This document shows positions 18,632 to 27,565 of a stretch of 64,000 bases of DNA, one piece after another. This stretch comes from Sphingobacterium nematocida (GTDB lineage: Bacteria > Bacteroidota > Bacteroidia > Sphingobacteriales > Sphingobacteriaceae), in assembly GCF_900168125.1 (NCBI RefSeq), contig NZ_FUZF01000012.1, positions 1-64,000 of the forward strand. Reading direction: 5' to 3'. The notes below the pieces were generated by a model. It worked only from the letters and a program-made list of their open reading frames with translations. It was not told the DNA's origin and ran no database searches. A program made the position numbers and the translations under genes. Every line of letters starts with the position of its first letter. Positions within the stretch are counted from its first letter, which is position 1.

Positions 18632-19840
18632 TTAATGTTCTACGAAACCTCCGTTTGCATCATAAGCATTTTGTCTCAAAATAGGCATTTCTAAGATTTT
18701 ATACAACTCATCCAAACTATTTAAACTACCGTTAACCATATTTGACAATAATACAATAGTTATATCATTGGTAAGATCACGAACATAAAGATTTTTAAAT
18801 CCATGCCACCAACCTGTATGGTATGCTATTTTAGCACCGTTTGATGAAAAAGTTCGCCAACCGTATCCATAGCTGAATACCCCTCTTTTAGCATCAGAAC
18901 GGGGCACGTAGGCCGAGTCTAGTAATGCCTTATCCAACAAGCGCCCTTGTTTAAGCGCCAGATCTAATAGATACATATCTTGTACTGTGCTATAAATCCC
19001 TTTATCACCTAAAGGCCCATCAAGATAATCCTGTACAACAGATCTCCTCCATACCCTGTCGTGCCCTATCACATCTGTCGGAATCTTATCATACTTCACT
19101 CGCGATAATGCTGCTGTATTCTTCATTCCAGCAGGCTTAAACACATGTTCATCCATATAACTGGCAAAATCCTGTCCGGAGACCTTTTCAACGATAGCCC
19201 CCAAAACCATATAATTAGAATTATTATAGTGAAAGCGACCATCTGGTTTTCCATAACGAGCAGGCTTATGTTCTATCATAAGGTTTATCGCATCCATATT
19301 TGACATTCCCTTCTTACGGTCAGGCCAAATCTTATCTACGAAGTACACATAATTAGGCAATCCCGAGCGATGTGTCAACAATTGTCTAACAGTAACCCCC
19401 TCATAAGGGAACCCCGGAAAAAATCCACTGACTAGTTGATCCAATTTCAATTTCCCCGCTTCAACCAATTGCAATATTGCCAAGCCGGTCATTGGTTTTG
19501 AGACAGAAGCCAACTCAAATTTTGAGCTAATCTTTAAGCTATCCTTATGTAAATAATCAGCCCAACCAAATGAATTCTGATATAAAATCTTTCCTTTCTT
19601 CGCAACAAGCACATTACCATTGAAGCCTGAATTACGATGAAGCTTCTTCATAAAAGCATCTATATTTAAGTCTGCTTTACCAGCATCATATAATAGAGCT
19701 ATGCTATCAAGCTCAGATTGTTTTCTTTGGACTTCTTGCTGTTTTTGTTCTGCACTGGAACAAGAAAAAAGAGTAATTAAAGATACGATGTTTAGTAACT
19801 GGAACAAGACAAATCTCACGGGCAATTCATTTATTAACAC
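18632..19840 (-). CDS. Serine hydrolase of the beta-lactamase class C/PBP family, lipoprotein
   Basis: About 402 residues from a GTG start at 19840; no suitable ATG precedes the signal. A lipobox L-F-S-C gives Cys27 as the likely lipid anchor, followed by a charged helical linker. The catalytic S-x-x-K is Ser112-Val-Ser-Lys115, the Y-x-N-like motif is H-Y-N-N-S-N-Y, and the third motif is Y-H-T-G-W, where class C enzymes have K-T-G. This pattern fits D-alanyl-D-alanine peptidase or esterase-type members better than true beta-lactamases. The substrate is unknown. Nothing nearby links it to the polysaccharide locus. Confidence 0.85.
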   Translation of the reverse strand: MLINELPVRFVLFQLLNIVSLITLFSCSSAEQKQQEVQRKQSELDSIALLYDAGKADLNIDAFMKKLHRNSGFNGNVLVAKKGKILYQNSFGWADYLHKDSLKISSKFELASVSKPMTGLAILQLVEAGKLKLDQLVSGFFPGFPYEGVTVRQLLTHRSGLPNYVYFVDKIWPDRKKGMSNMDAINLMIEHKPARYGKPDGRFHYNNSNYMVLGAIVEKVSGQDFASYMDEHVFKPAGMKNTAALSRVKYDKIPTDVIGHDRVWRRSVVQDYLDGPLGDKGIYSTVQDMYLLDLALKQGRLLDKALLDSAYVPRSDAKRGVFSYGYGWRTFSSNGAKIAYHTGWWHGFKNLYVRDLTNDITIVLLSNMVNGSLNSLDELYKILEMPILRQNAYDANGGFVEH

Positions 19841-19910
19841 GAAAATAAATATAGGTAATTAAGCAATAAAAGCCAATATACTATCTAAAAAAAGGTATAA
19901 AAACAACCAC

Positions 19911-19943
19911 AAAAAAAGAAGGCATCTAAATAGATGCCTTCTT
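19911..19943 (-). terminator. Rho-independent terminator after pdhC
   Basis: A 13-bp perfect stem (19916-19928 with 19931-19943) with a 2-nt loop ends, on the minus strand, in a run of seven T (complement of 19911-19917). It lies 36 nt downstream of the pdhC stop and closes the pdhA-pdhC transcript. Confidence 0.85.
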
Positions 19944-19978
19944 CATAATAAACCTCAATAGTTTATATATTTTTTGAA

Positions 19979-21610
19979 TTATGCCAATAACCGGATTGGG
20001 GCTTCTAGCAAACCTTTTAGGGTTTGTAAGAACTGAGCACCAGTTGCTCCGTCCACCACGCGGTGATCACATCCTAACGTCAATTTCATGATATTACCAG
20101 GAACGACAGCTCCATTTTTGACCACTGGAACCTGTTGGATAGCACCCACAGACAAGATCGCTCCATCAGGGGAGTTGATGATAGACGTGAACTCATCTAT
20201 TCCAAACATTCCCAAATTAGATACAGTAAATGTAGACCCTTCCCAATCTGCAGGCTGAAGCTTCTTTGCCTTTGCTTTCCCAGCAAAATCTTTAACCTCT
20301 GCAGAAATATGCGATAGTGTTTTCCCGTCGGCAAAGCGAACAACAGGTACTAACAAACCGTCTTCGACAGCCATTGCAACACCAATATTCGTATGCTCGT
20401 TAAATCTGATTTTATCTCCTTGCCATGATGAGTTCACAGCAGGATGTTGTTTTAACGCAACTGCAACAGCTTTAATAACCATATCATTAAAAGAGACCTT
20501 CACAGGAGCAACTTCATTTATTTGTGCGCGTGCTGTCATGGCATTATCCATATCTATACTGACCGTCAAATAAAAATGAGGAGCGGTAAATAGTGATTCT
20601 CCTAAACGACGTGCAATAGTTTTACGCATTTGGGATACATTCACCTCTGTATATCTTTCTTCGCCAATAAATTGAGGCAATGAAATAGTTTTAGTCTCTG
20701 TTGCAGATACAGATGCAGGGGCAGCAGTTGCAGATTTAGCGGTAGGAACGAAGTTCTCAACGTCTTTCTTTACAATACGCCCACCATCTGCTGAACCTTT
20801 GACATCAATCAAATTAATTCCTTTTTCCTTAGCGATTTTACGAGCTAAAGGAGAAGCTTTCACTCTCGAGTCATCATTAGCTGATGTTACAACACCTGTT
20901 GCAGCTGTAGTCGTGGCTTCCACTGTTGCAGAAGCAGTTTCTACTTTGGCTTCAGATTTTGCTTCTGTTGGCTTTTGATTCAAAAGAGGGGTCACATCCG
21001 TTCCCGCAGGACCAACAATAGCGATAATATCATTTACCTTAGCCGCTTGGCCTGCTTCTAATCCTACATACAACAATGTACCTTCAGCATAAGCCGTAAC
21101 TTCCATTGTAGCTTTATCCGTCTCTACATCTGCTATAGCGTCATCAGATTTAATCGTATCTCCGACTTTAAAGTTCCATTGAGCAATTACACCTTCAGTC
21201 ATGGTATCGCTCAGAAGAGGCATTGTTATTACAGTACAGCCTAAATCTTCTGCAGTAACTGTATCTTCAGAAGACACTGGATTAGGAGTCGTTTCAAGTT
21301 TTACCTCTGTTTCTTCTTCTTTCTTTTCAGGAGCCGAAGCAGCACCATCTAATAGTGCCTTGTAGTCCTCTCCTTCTTCGCCCAAGATTGCAATCACAGC
21401 ATCGATAGCTACAGCATCACCTTCTTTAGGACCGATATATAGTAAAGTTCCTTCTTGATAGGACTCAAAGTCCATTGTCGCCTTATCTGTCTCAATCTCT
21501 GCAACAAGATCTCCAGCATTTACTTTGTCACCAACTTTTTTGTGCCATTTAGCGATCACCCCTTCTGTCATGGTGTCACTCATTTTCGGCATTTTTACTA
21601 CTTCAGCCAT
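19979..21610 (-). CDS. pdhC: Pyruvate dehydrogenase E2, dihydrolipoamide acetyltransferase
   Basis: A 543-residue protein that transfers acetyl groups from E1 to CoA in the pyruvate dehydrogenase complex. It has two N-terminal lipoyl domains with attachment lysines Lys43 (E-T-D-K-A-T-M) and Lys166 (E-T-D-K-A-T-M), each followed by an Ala/Pro/Glu-rich linker. A peripheral subunit-binding domain lies around residues 250-290 (A-S-P-L-A-R-K-I-A-K-E). The C-terminal catalytic domain has D-H-R-V-V-D-G-A near the end. It follows pdhA by 50 nt. The E1-beta gene is not adjacent. Confidence 0.95.
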   Translation of the reverse strand: MAEVVKMPKMSDTMTEGVIAKWHKKVGDKVNAGDLVAEIETDKATMDFESYQEGTLLYIGPKEGDAVAIDAVIAILGEEGEDYKALLDGAASAPEKKEEETEVKLETTPNPVSSEDTVTAEDLGCTVITMPLLSDTMTEGVIAQWNFKVGDTIKSDDAIADVETDKATMEVTAYAEGTLLYVGLEAGQAAKVNDIIAIVGPAGTDVTPLLNQKPTEAKSEAKVETASATVEATTTAATGVVTSANDDSRVKASPLARKIAKEKGINLIDVKGSADGGRIVKKDVENFVPTAKSATAAPASVSATETKTISLPQFIGEERYTEVNVSQMRKTIARRLGESLFTAPHFYLTVSIDMDNAMTARAQINEVAPVKVSFNDMVIKAVAVALKQHPAVNSSWQGDKIRFNEHTNIGVAMAVEDGLLVPVVRFADGKTLSHISAEVKDFAGKAKAKKLQPADWEGSTFTVSNLGMFGIDEFTSIINSPDGAILSVGAIQQVPVVKNGAVVPGNIMKLTLGCDHRVVDGATGAQFLQTLKGLLEAPIRLLA

Positions 21611-21660
21611 GTATTATAGTAAATTATATCTTATAACAATTCAAACAAAACTGTGATTTA

Positions 21661-22656
21661 TTAATCCATCACAAACGGATAATCCTCTTGTACATAAATA
21701 TCTTTGTACAACTCATCTGCAGTAGGGTATGGAGATTCTTCTGCAAACTTAACAGAATCTTCTACAATTTTCTTTATCTCCGCATCTACCGTCGTAAACC
21801 AAGCATCGTCAGCATAACCATTTTCTAGGATAGCATGTTTGGTACTAAACAGAGGATCTTTTCCTTTATATTCTTCTAATTCTTCTTTTGTACGGTATTT
21901 TGCAGGATCCGACATAGAGTGTCCTTTGTAACGATAAGTACGAATCTCCAAAAACGTTGGCCCTTCACCAGCACGTGCACGCTGTACAGCCTCATCCATA
22001 GCATTATGAACAGCTACTGGATCCATACCATCGACTGGCATACTAGGCATATCAAAACCTAAACCAATCTTATAAATATCTTCCATGTTGGTTGTACGCT
22101 TTACCGAAGTACCCATTGCATAACCATTATTTTCACATACAAAGATGACAGGTAATTGCCACAACATAGCCATGTTGAAAGTTTCATTCAAGGCTCCTTG
22201 ACGTACTGCGCCATCACCCATAAAACATACATTTACATTATCCGTACCTAAGTACTTTTCAGCGAAAGCTAATCCGGCACCTAATGGTATTTGTCCACCG
22301 ACAATACCGTGTCCCCCCATCATACCGTGTTCTTTAGAGAAAAAGTGCATAGAGCCTCCTTTCCCTTTCGAGCACCCTGTACTCTTTCCATACATTTCAG
22401 CCATACAAGCGTCTGCAGAAACTCCCTTAGCCAGAGCGTGAGCATGATCACGATAAGAAGTGATGACAGTATCTTCTTGTCTCGTTGCTGATATCGTACC
22501 TGCTACTACAGCCTCTTGACCAATGTACAGATGACAAAAACCACGGATTTTTTGCTGTCCGTACAATTGTCCTGCTTTCTCTTCAAATTTACGCATGAGT
22601 AGCATAGATCTGTACCACTCGAGATATGTTTCTTTTGTTATAGGTGTTGAACTCAT
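21661..22656 (-). CDS. pdhA: Pyruvate dehydrogenase E1 component, alpha subunit
   Basis: A 331-residue thiamine-diphosphate enzyme subunit that decarboxylates pyruvate and passes the acetyl unit to E2 lipoyl arms. The TPP/Mg motif is seen as G-D-G-A-V-R-Q-G then C-E-N-N about 30 residues later. The loop H-S-M-S-D-P-A-K-Y-R, carrying the regulatory serine region of the family, is also present. The N-terminal G-F-C-H-L-Y-I-G-Q-E is characteristic. The beta subunit must be encoded elsewhere. The gene is first in the pdhA-pdhC pair. Confidence 0.95.
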   Translation of the reverse strand: MSSTPITKETYLEWYRSMLLMRKFEEKAGQLYGQQKIRGFCHLYIGQEAVVAGTISATRQEDTVITSYRDHAHALAKGVSADACMAEMYGKSTGCSKGKGGSMHFFSKEHGMMGGHGIVGGQIPLGAGLAFAEKYLGTDNVNVCFMGDGAVRQGALNETFNMAMLWQLPVIFVCENNGYAMGTSVKRTTNMEDIYKIGLGFDMPSMPVDGMDPVAVHNAMDEAVQRARAGEGPTFLEIRTYRYKGHSMSDPAKYRTKEELEEYKGKDPLFSTKHAILENGYADDAWFTTVDAEIKKIVEDSVKFAEESPYPTADELYKDIYVQEDYPFVMD

Positions 22657-22732
22657 TTTATAAAGTCTTTTTCTTACTTAACCGATTACAAATCTAACAA
22701 TTTATATCGACAAAAAGTATATTTTTTGCCGC

Positions 22733-24118
22733 TCACCCCTTCATCATTTCGATAAGTGTTGCCAATTCTATTTTCATTTGGTCGCCCGATTCCATGTTCT
22801 TCAGTGTTAAAACATCGGATTTGACTTCCTCCTCTCCGACGAGCAGAACAAATGGGATCTGCTTGGCATCCGCGTAGCTCATTTGCTTTTTGAGTTTGGC
22901 AGCAATTGGATACAATTCTACGGCTATCCCCTCGTGACGAAGGCTAGCCAACAATGGTATCGTATAATATTCTAGGTTTTTATCGAAATTGACAATCAGA
23001 ACTTTGGAACTTGAAATTGACGTACGAGGAAAAAGATCAAGCTCTTCAAGGACATCATAAATGCGATCAGCTCCGAAAGACACCCCTACTCCAGTCAGAT
23101 TCTTCAGACCAAACATTCCCGTGAGATCATCATATCTCCCTCCACCACCGATACTTCCCATAGCAACCTCATTCGTCTTGACTTCGAAAATACAACCCGT
23201 ATAATAGTTTAAACCTCTTGCCAACGTAATATCGACAGCAACGTCGTTGCCCAACACCCCTTCATCAACGTTAAAAGCGGCCACATATGAAAATACAGCT
23301 TCTATTTCTTCAATTCCTTGTAGTCCTTTCTCCGAGGAAGCTAATACCGTCTTAAGACTTTCCAGCTTCTCCTGGCTATTACCTTCCAACAAGACAATAG
23401 GTTTCAACACCTCAAGGTCAGCTTCTGAAAAACCTCGCTCCAACAATTCCTTATTCACACCATCAAGTCCGATTTTATCCAGCTTATCTATGGCTACAGT
23501 CATATCCACGATAAGCTCAGGCTTTCCGAGAATCTCGGCAATACCAGTTAATATCTTACGATTATTAATCTTAATCGTAAAGTCCTTTAATCCCAGTTGC
23601 CTTAATGCTTCCCAATAAATCAATATAAACTCGGCCTCATTCAACAAACTTTCTGACCCCACTACATCCACATCACACTGATAGAACTCACGATAACGCC
23701 CACGTTGAGGTCTATCAGCGCGCCATACCGGTTGAATTTGAAAACGTTTGAAAGGAAGTGTAATATCGTTTTGGTGCATCACCACATATCTAGCAAATGG
23801 CACTGTGAGATCATAACGAAGTGCCTTTTCAGAGATCTGAGGGATAAGTTTTACTGAATTTTTATGCCCCAAGACATCGTCCGATACCTTAGACAAATAA
23901 TCACCAGAATTAAGTATTTTGAAGATTAGCTGATCGCCTTCGTCGCCGTATTTACCGGTTAATGTGGATAGATTTTCAAACGAGGGTGTTTGAATTTCGC
24001 TATAACCGTATTTTTTGAAAATACGTTTCAACGTATTAAATATAAAATTTCTCCTTTCCATTTCTAGAGGAGAAAAATCTCTAGTCCCTTTTGCTAGAGA
24101 GGGTTTAACTATTGCCAT
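22733..24118 (-). CDS. hisS: Histidyl-tRNA synthetase
   Basis: This 461-residue class II aminoacyl-tRNA synthetase charges tRNA-His in the cytosol. Motif 2 is visible in F-Q-I-Q-P-V-W-R-A-D-R-P-Q-R-G-R-Y-R-E-F. The histidine-specific motif is L-A-R-G-L-N-Y-Y-T-G, and G-G-G-G-R-Y-D precedes motif 3 (G-V-G-V-S-F-G-A-D-R). The C-terminal anticodon-binding domain starts near residue 360. Length is typical for the bacterial family. It is separated from rnc by about 50 nt and may be transcribed with it. Confidence 0.97.
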   Translation of the reverse strand: MAIVKPSLAKGTRDFSPLEMERRNFIFNTLKRIFKKYGYSEIQTPSFENLSTLTGKYGDEGDQLIFKILNSGDYLSKVSDDVLGHKNSVKLIPQISEKALRYDLTVPFARYVVMHQNDITLPFKRFQIQPVWRADRPQRGRYREFYQCDVDVVGSESLLNEAEFILIYWEALRQLGLKDFTIKINNRKILTGIAEILGKPELIVDMTVAIDKLDKIGLDGVNKELLERGFSEADLEVLKPIVLLEGNSQEKLESLKTVLASSEKGLQGIEEIEAVFSYVAAFNVDEGVLGNDVAVDITLARGLNYYTGCIFEVKTNEVAMGSIGGGGRYDDLTGMFGLKNLTGVGVSFGADRIYDVLEELDLFPRTSISSSKVLIVNFDKNLEYYTIPLLASLRHEGIAVELYPIAAKLKKQMSYADAKQIPFVLLVGEEEVKSDVLTLKNMESGDQMKIELATLIEMMKG

Positions 24119-24170
24119 AAGGCAAAGGTAATATAACAGAATGAATATGGAAAGTATGCCTTATATGTTT

Positions 24171-24914
24171 CTAGGCGATTTCAATGATTTTCAGATACTC
24201 ACAAGCTCGCTCAGCGGCAAGTTTCTCTGCACTCTTTTTATTAAAGTCGCGACCTAAGCCACAGACCTCTCCGTTAACAAGCACCTCGATACTGAACATC
24301 TTAGAAGACTCTCCTTCTGGATTCTCGATAGGCATGAATACAACTTCCTTCCCTTCGTGTTGACACCATTCAATCAGCCTACTTTTGAAATTCGTCTCCG
24401 TATTTTCCAATGTATGAATGTCGACATGTGGTTTAATAATCCGTGTCAACAAGAACTCTCGGGTAAATTGATACCCCTTATCAAGATAAACAGCTCCTAT
24501 CAAAGCTTCGAATGCGTCCCCCAAAAGGGAACCCTGTTTATTGGGATAGGATATCATGCGGGAATCATACTGAATCAGACGATCAAAACCTAGCTTTCTA
24601 GAAAGCTGATTAAGATTTGCTCTAGATACTATTTTTGAACGCATTTCTGTTAGAAATCCTTCGTCTTTATAGGGGTACAGTTTGAACAACAACTCCGCGA
24701 CTACCGAGCCAAGAACAGCGTCACCAAGGAATTCTAAACGCTCGTTGCTATTTTTCACTCCCTCCTTGATTTGTTTTGCAACAGATTTATGTCTAAAAGC
24801 CATCTGATACAACTTGACATTACCTGGCACAAACCCAAGAATATTTTTGAGTTTTTTAAAATAAGCTCGATTGGGAGATAAGTATAGTTTATAAATTCTT
24901 AAAGACATATTCAC
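24171..24914 (-). CDS. rnc: Ribonuclease III
   Basis: A 247-residue double-strand-specific endoribonuclease for rRNA and mRNA processing. The signature N-E-R-L-E-F-L-G-D-A-V-L-G is at about residues 57-69, and the second acidic cluster G-D-A-F-E-A-L-I-G-A-V-Y-L-D near 130-145. The C-terminal dsRNA-binding domain ends with S-A-E-K-L-A-A-E-R-A. It has about 25 more N-terminal residues than the E. coli enzyme, common in this phylum. The order acpP-fabF-rnc on one strand is widely conserved. Confidence 0.95.
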   Translation of the reverse strand: MNMSLRIYKLYLSPNRAYFKKLKNILGFVPGNVKLYQMAFRHKSVAKQIKEGVKNSNERLEFLGDAVLGSVVAELLFKLYPYKDEGFLTEMRSKIVSRANLNQLSRKLGFDRLIQYDSRMISYPNKQGSLLGDAFEALIGAVYLDKGYQFTREFLLTRIIKPHVDIHTLENTETNFKSRLIEWCQHEGKEVVFMPIENPEGESSKMFSIEVLVNGEVCGLGRDFNKKSAEKLAAERACEYLKIIEIA

Positions 24915-25029
24915 CTACTACAAAGAAAAACTCTCGGACAAAAAACTCAGAAAATTATCCTCAGGCTATTAAAAATAGTCAATTCAAAAAAAATGATTGT
25001 TCCAGTCAGGATAACAAAGACTTATAGAA

Positions 25030-25059
25030 AAATAGGTAGCTTGAAGAAACTACCTATTT
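25030..25059 (-). terminator. Hairpin downstream of fabF
   Basis: A 10-bp perfect stem (25030-25039 with 25050-25059) lies 26 nt past the fabF stop on the minus strand, followed by a short T-rich stretch. It probably ends or attenuates the acpP-fabF transcript before rnc. Confidence 0.6.
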
Positions 25060-25084
25060 ATCTTTTATGCTTAATACCTTAACA

Positions 25085-26338
25085 TTACGCTTGGTATTTT
25101 TTAAAAATAACCGAAGCATTATGGCCACCAAAACCAAATGTATTACTCAAAGCAGCATTAACTACACGTTTCTGAGCTGTATTGAATGTAAAATTCAAAC
25201 GATTGTCTATTTGTGGATCATCAGTAAAATGATTTATTGTAGGTGGTACAATATCATTCTTGACAGCCAGTATAGAGGCGATTCCCTCAACAGCCCCAGC
25301 AGCCCCCAATAAGTGACCAGTCATAGACTTCGTCGAACTGATATTTAATTTATAAGCGCTTTCTCCGAAAAGATCTACTATTGCCTTAGTCTCACTGATA
25401 TCACCAACAGGAGTTGATGTACCATGTACATTAATATAATCTATATCCGAAAACTGCAATTCAGCATCATTTATCGCCATAGTCATAGCAAGTTTTGCAC
25501 CAAGACCCTCTGGATGTGAGGCTGTAATATGATGCGCATCCGCACTCATACCTCCGCCGACAATCTCTGCATAAATCTTAGCTCCACGTGCTAACGCATG
25601 CTCTAAACTTTCTAAAATTATCGCGCCAGATCCTTCTCCAGAAACAAATCCATCCCTATCTTTATCAAAAGGTCTAGAAGCGGTCTTTGGATCGTCATTA
25701 CGAGTTGACAAAGCATGCATTGCATTGAACCCTCCGATCCCAGCCTCATTAATAGTCGCTTCTGAACCTCCTGTGATGATTATATCTGCCCTTCCCATAC
25801 GGATATAGGTAAAAGCATCGATCATCGCATTTGTTGCAGATGCACACGCAGAAACAGCTGAGAAATTTGGACCACGCAAACCGTGTCGCATGGAAATATG
25901 TCCAGGAGCGATATCTACCAACATCTTGGGAATAAAGAAAGGATTGAAACGAGGCGTTCCATCACCCTTAGAAAAGTTGGCGACTTCCTCTGTAAAGGTA
26001 GTTAGCCCCCCTATTCCTGATCCCCATATTACACCAATACGGTTTCTGTCTAATTTATCAAATTCCAATCCAGCATCCTTAACAGCCTCATCTGTTGAAG
26101 CAATAGCATACTGAACGAAAGGATCTACCTTACGAGCCTCCTTGCGATCCATAAAATCATGTGGATCGAACCCTTTCACTTCGCAGGCAAATTGGGTTTT
26201 AAATTTTGACGCATCAAAATGCGTAATAGGAGCAGCGCCACTTACACCGTTAATTAATCCCTCCCAATATGCTTGGACGGTATTACCTAGTGGTGTAAGT
26301 GCGCCTAATCCTGTTACAACTACTCTCTTAAGCTCCAT
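25085..26338 (-). CDS. fabF: 3-oxoacyl-ACP synthase II
   Basis: A 417-residue condensing enzyme that elongates acyl-ACP with malonyl-ACP in fatty acid synthesis. The complete Cys-His-His triad is present: Cys in V-S-A-C-A-S-A-T-N-A-M, His in N-V-H-G-T-S-T-P, and His in S-M-T-G-H-L-L-G-A-A-G. The glycine-rich G-G-H-N-A end is intact. It follows acpP by 26 nt. It is the primary-metabolism homologue of the ketosynthases in the pigment cluster on the right of the window. Confidence 0.97.
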   Translation of the reverse strand: MELKRVVVTGLGALTPLGNTVQAYWEGLINGVSGAAPITHFDASKFKTQFACEVKGFDPHDFMDRKEARKVDPFVQYAIASTDEAVKDAGLEFDKLDRNRIGVIWGSGIGGLTTFTEEVANFSKGDGTPRFNPFFIPKMLVDIAPGHISMRHGLRGPNFSAVSACASATNAMIDAFTYIRMGRADIIITGGSEATINEAGIGGFNAMHALSTRNDDPKTASRPFDKDRDGFVSGEGSGAIILESLEHALARGAKIYAEIVGGGMSADAHHITASHPEGLGAKLAMTMAINDAELQFSDIDYINVHGTSTPVGDISETKAIVDLFGESAYKLNISSTKSMTGHLLGAAGAVEGIASILAVKNDIVPPTINHFTDDPQIDNRLNFTFNTAQKRVVNAALSNTFGFGGHNASVIFKKYQA

Positions 26339-26364
26339 TTATATTTTTAGCCTAATACAATTAG

Positions 26365-26601
26365 TTAGTTAACGTTTTTTTCTAAATAAGCGATTGCTTG
26401 ACCTACAGTACTGATGTTTTCAGCTTGGTCATCTGGAATTGCAACGTTAAATTCTTTTTCGAATTCCATGATCAACTCAACTGTATCAAGTGAGTCTGCA
26501 CCTAAATCATTCGTGAAAGAAGCTTCTGGTGTCACTTCGTTTTCATCTACACCTAACTTTTCAACGATAATTGCTTTTACTCTTGATGCGATATCTGACA
26601 T
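26365..26601 (-). CDS. acpP: Acyl carrier protein
   Basis: A 78-residue carrier from ATG 26601. The frame stays open 21 codons further, but the ATG start gives the standard ACP length (M-S-D-I-A-S-R-V). The phosphopantetheine serine is Ser37 in D-S-L-D. It is highly acidic and ends with the usual fourth helix (A-I-A-Y-L-E-K). It is first gene before fabF and supplies the carrier for fatty acid synthesis. Confidence 0.97.
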   Translation of the reverse strand: MSDIASRVKAIIVEKLGVDENEVTPEASFTNDLGADSLDTVELIMEFEKEFNVAIPDDQAENISTVGQAIAYLEKNVN

Positions 26602-26866
26602 GATTTTATAGTTTAATTGTTTAATAAATCTGTGCAAAGAAAAATAAATTTCACCAAAAATCAAACCTTTTTAATTTTTAGGTGACAAATAAAGAACCAT
26701 AAAGCTCATTTAGTGCATTATAGCCCATAAAAGAAACACTACCCAATGATACTAAAAGTTATATATAATCACAAAAAAACTTTCATTTAATACAAATTTT
26801 ACATCAGACATCTAGAAAACACAAGCATAAATCGTACTTTCGTAAATATATCAATACACTGTAAAG

Positions 26867-27367
26867 TTGAATAAAATCACCTTCAAATTAGATATTGACT
26901 TTGACCTTGAACTGGATTTCATTTTAGTAGGTATTAGTTCTTCCTTTAGAGATTATAGATTGTGCCACTTTATCAACAAGCACACAGGTCTTAATTTCGT
27001 CTATGGAAAGGAATCCCCCATAGATCATAACGGCAACTTAAAAACTAAACCTCAAGAAGAATTAGACTTCCATATTATTCAAGAAAAATCTAAAGGAAAA
27101 AAAGAAACGCTGCACCACTATCAGATGTACAGATATTGTTGCGATTCTTTTGATTTTGAGTATTACCTCATCAATAATAGAAGTTTAGAGAACGGTTTTC
27201 TCCTACCTGAAGTCCCAAATTTTGATTACTTTATGATTATAAAACATTATATCGACGCTGAGGATTTAGACACGCTAATTGATAATTTAAAATCAATTAA
27301 TGAAATCATGCTGGTAAAAGAAATTGACCCAACAATATTGAAATCTAAAGAAAATCTGATATTTTAG
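26867..27367 (+). CDS. IPExxxVDY-family protein
   Basis: A 166-residue protein of the Bacteroidetes-restricted IPExxxVDY family, whose function is not established. The start is TTG at 26867 (Leu codon read as Met, then N-K-I-T-F-K-L). No in-frame ATG occurs until deep inside the protein, so the non-ATG start is well supported. The N-terminal half is strand-rich with F-I-L-V-G-I-S-S, and the family motif appears as L-P-E-V-P-N-F-D-Y-F near residue 115-125. It sits upstream of pyk on the same strand, an arrangement I recall from related genomes. Confidence 0.8.
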   Translation: MNKITFKLDIDFDLELDFILVGISSSFRDYRLCHFINKHTGLNFVYGKESPIDHNGNLKTKPQEELDFHIIQEKSKGKKETLHHYQMYRYCCDSFDFEYYLINNRSLENGFLLPEVPNFDYFMIIKHYIDAEDLDTLIDNLKSINEIMLVKEIDPTILKSKENLIF

Positions 27368-27486
27368 CGAACTATTTACAATGTGTAGATATTACACTCT
27401 GCATCAAAACAACATAAACAGATCATAGTCACCCGCTTATTCTGAAATATTTTCGGAAAAAGAGCGTAAAAGATAGAACAACAACA

Positions 27487-27538
27487 ATATGAAATACTCA
27501 TGTTTAGCGAAGCACAAACACTCATGAGTATTCCATAT
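27487..27538 (+). promoter_or_regulatory. Imperfect long hairpin ahead of pyk
   Basis: An inverted repeat pairs 27487-27502 with 27523-27538 (10 bp, one mismatch, then 5 bp) around a 20-nt loop that could itself form a small stem with a GAA loop. It ends 27 nt before the pyk ATG and lacks a T-run. An mRNA leader element or 3' end of the preceding transcript is more likely than a classical terminator. Confidence 0.4.
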
Positions 27539-27565
27539 GACAGATAAAAAAGAAGTTATACACAT

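Noticed and set aside
18632..19840. Beta-lactamase resistance gene
   Set aside because: The S-x-x-K and H-T-G motifs place it in the broad class C/PBP hydrolase family, but the third motif lacks the Lys of K-T-G and there is no resistance context.
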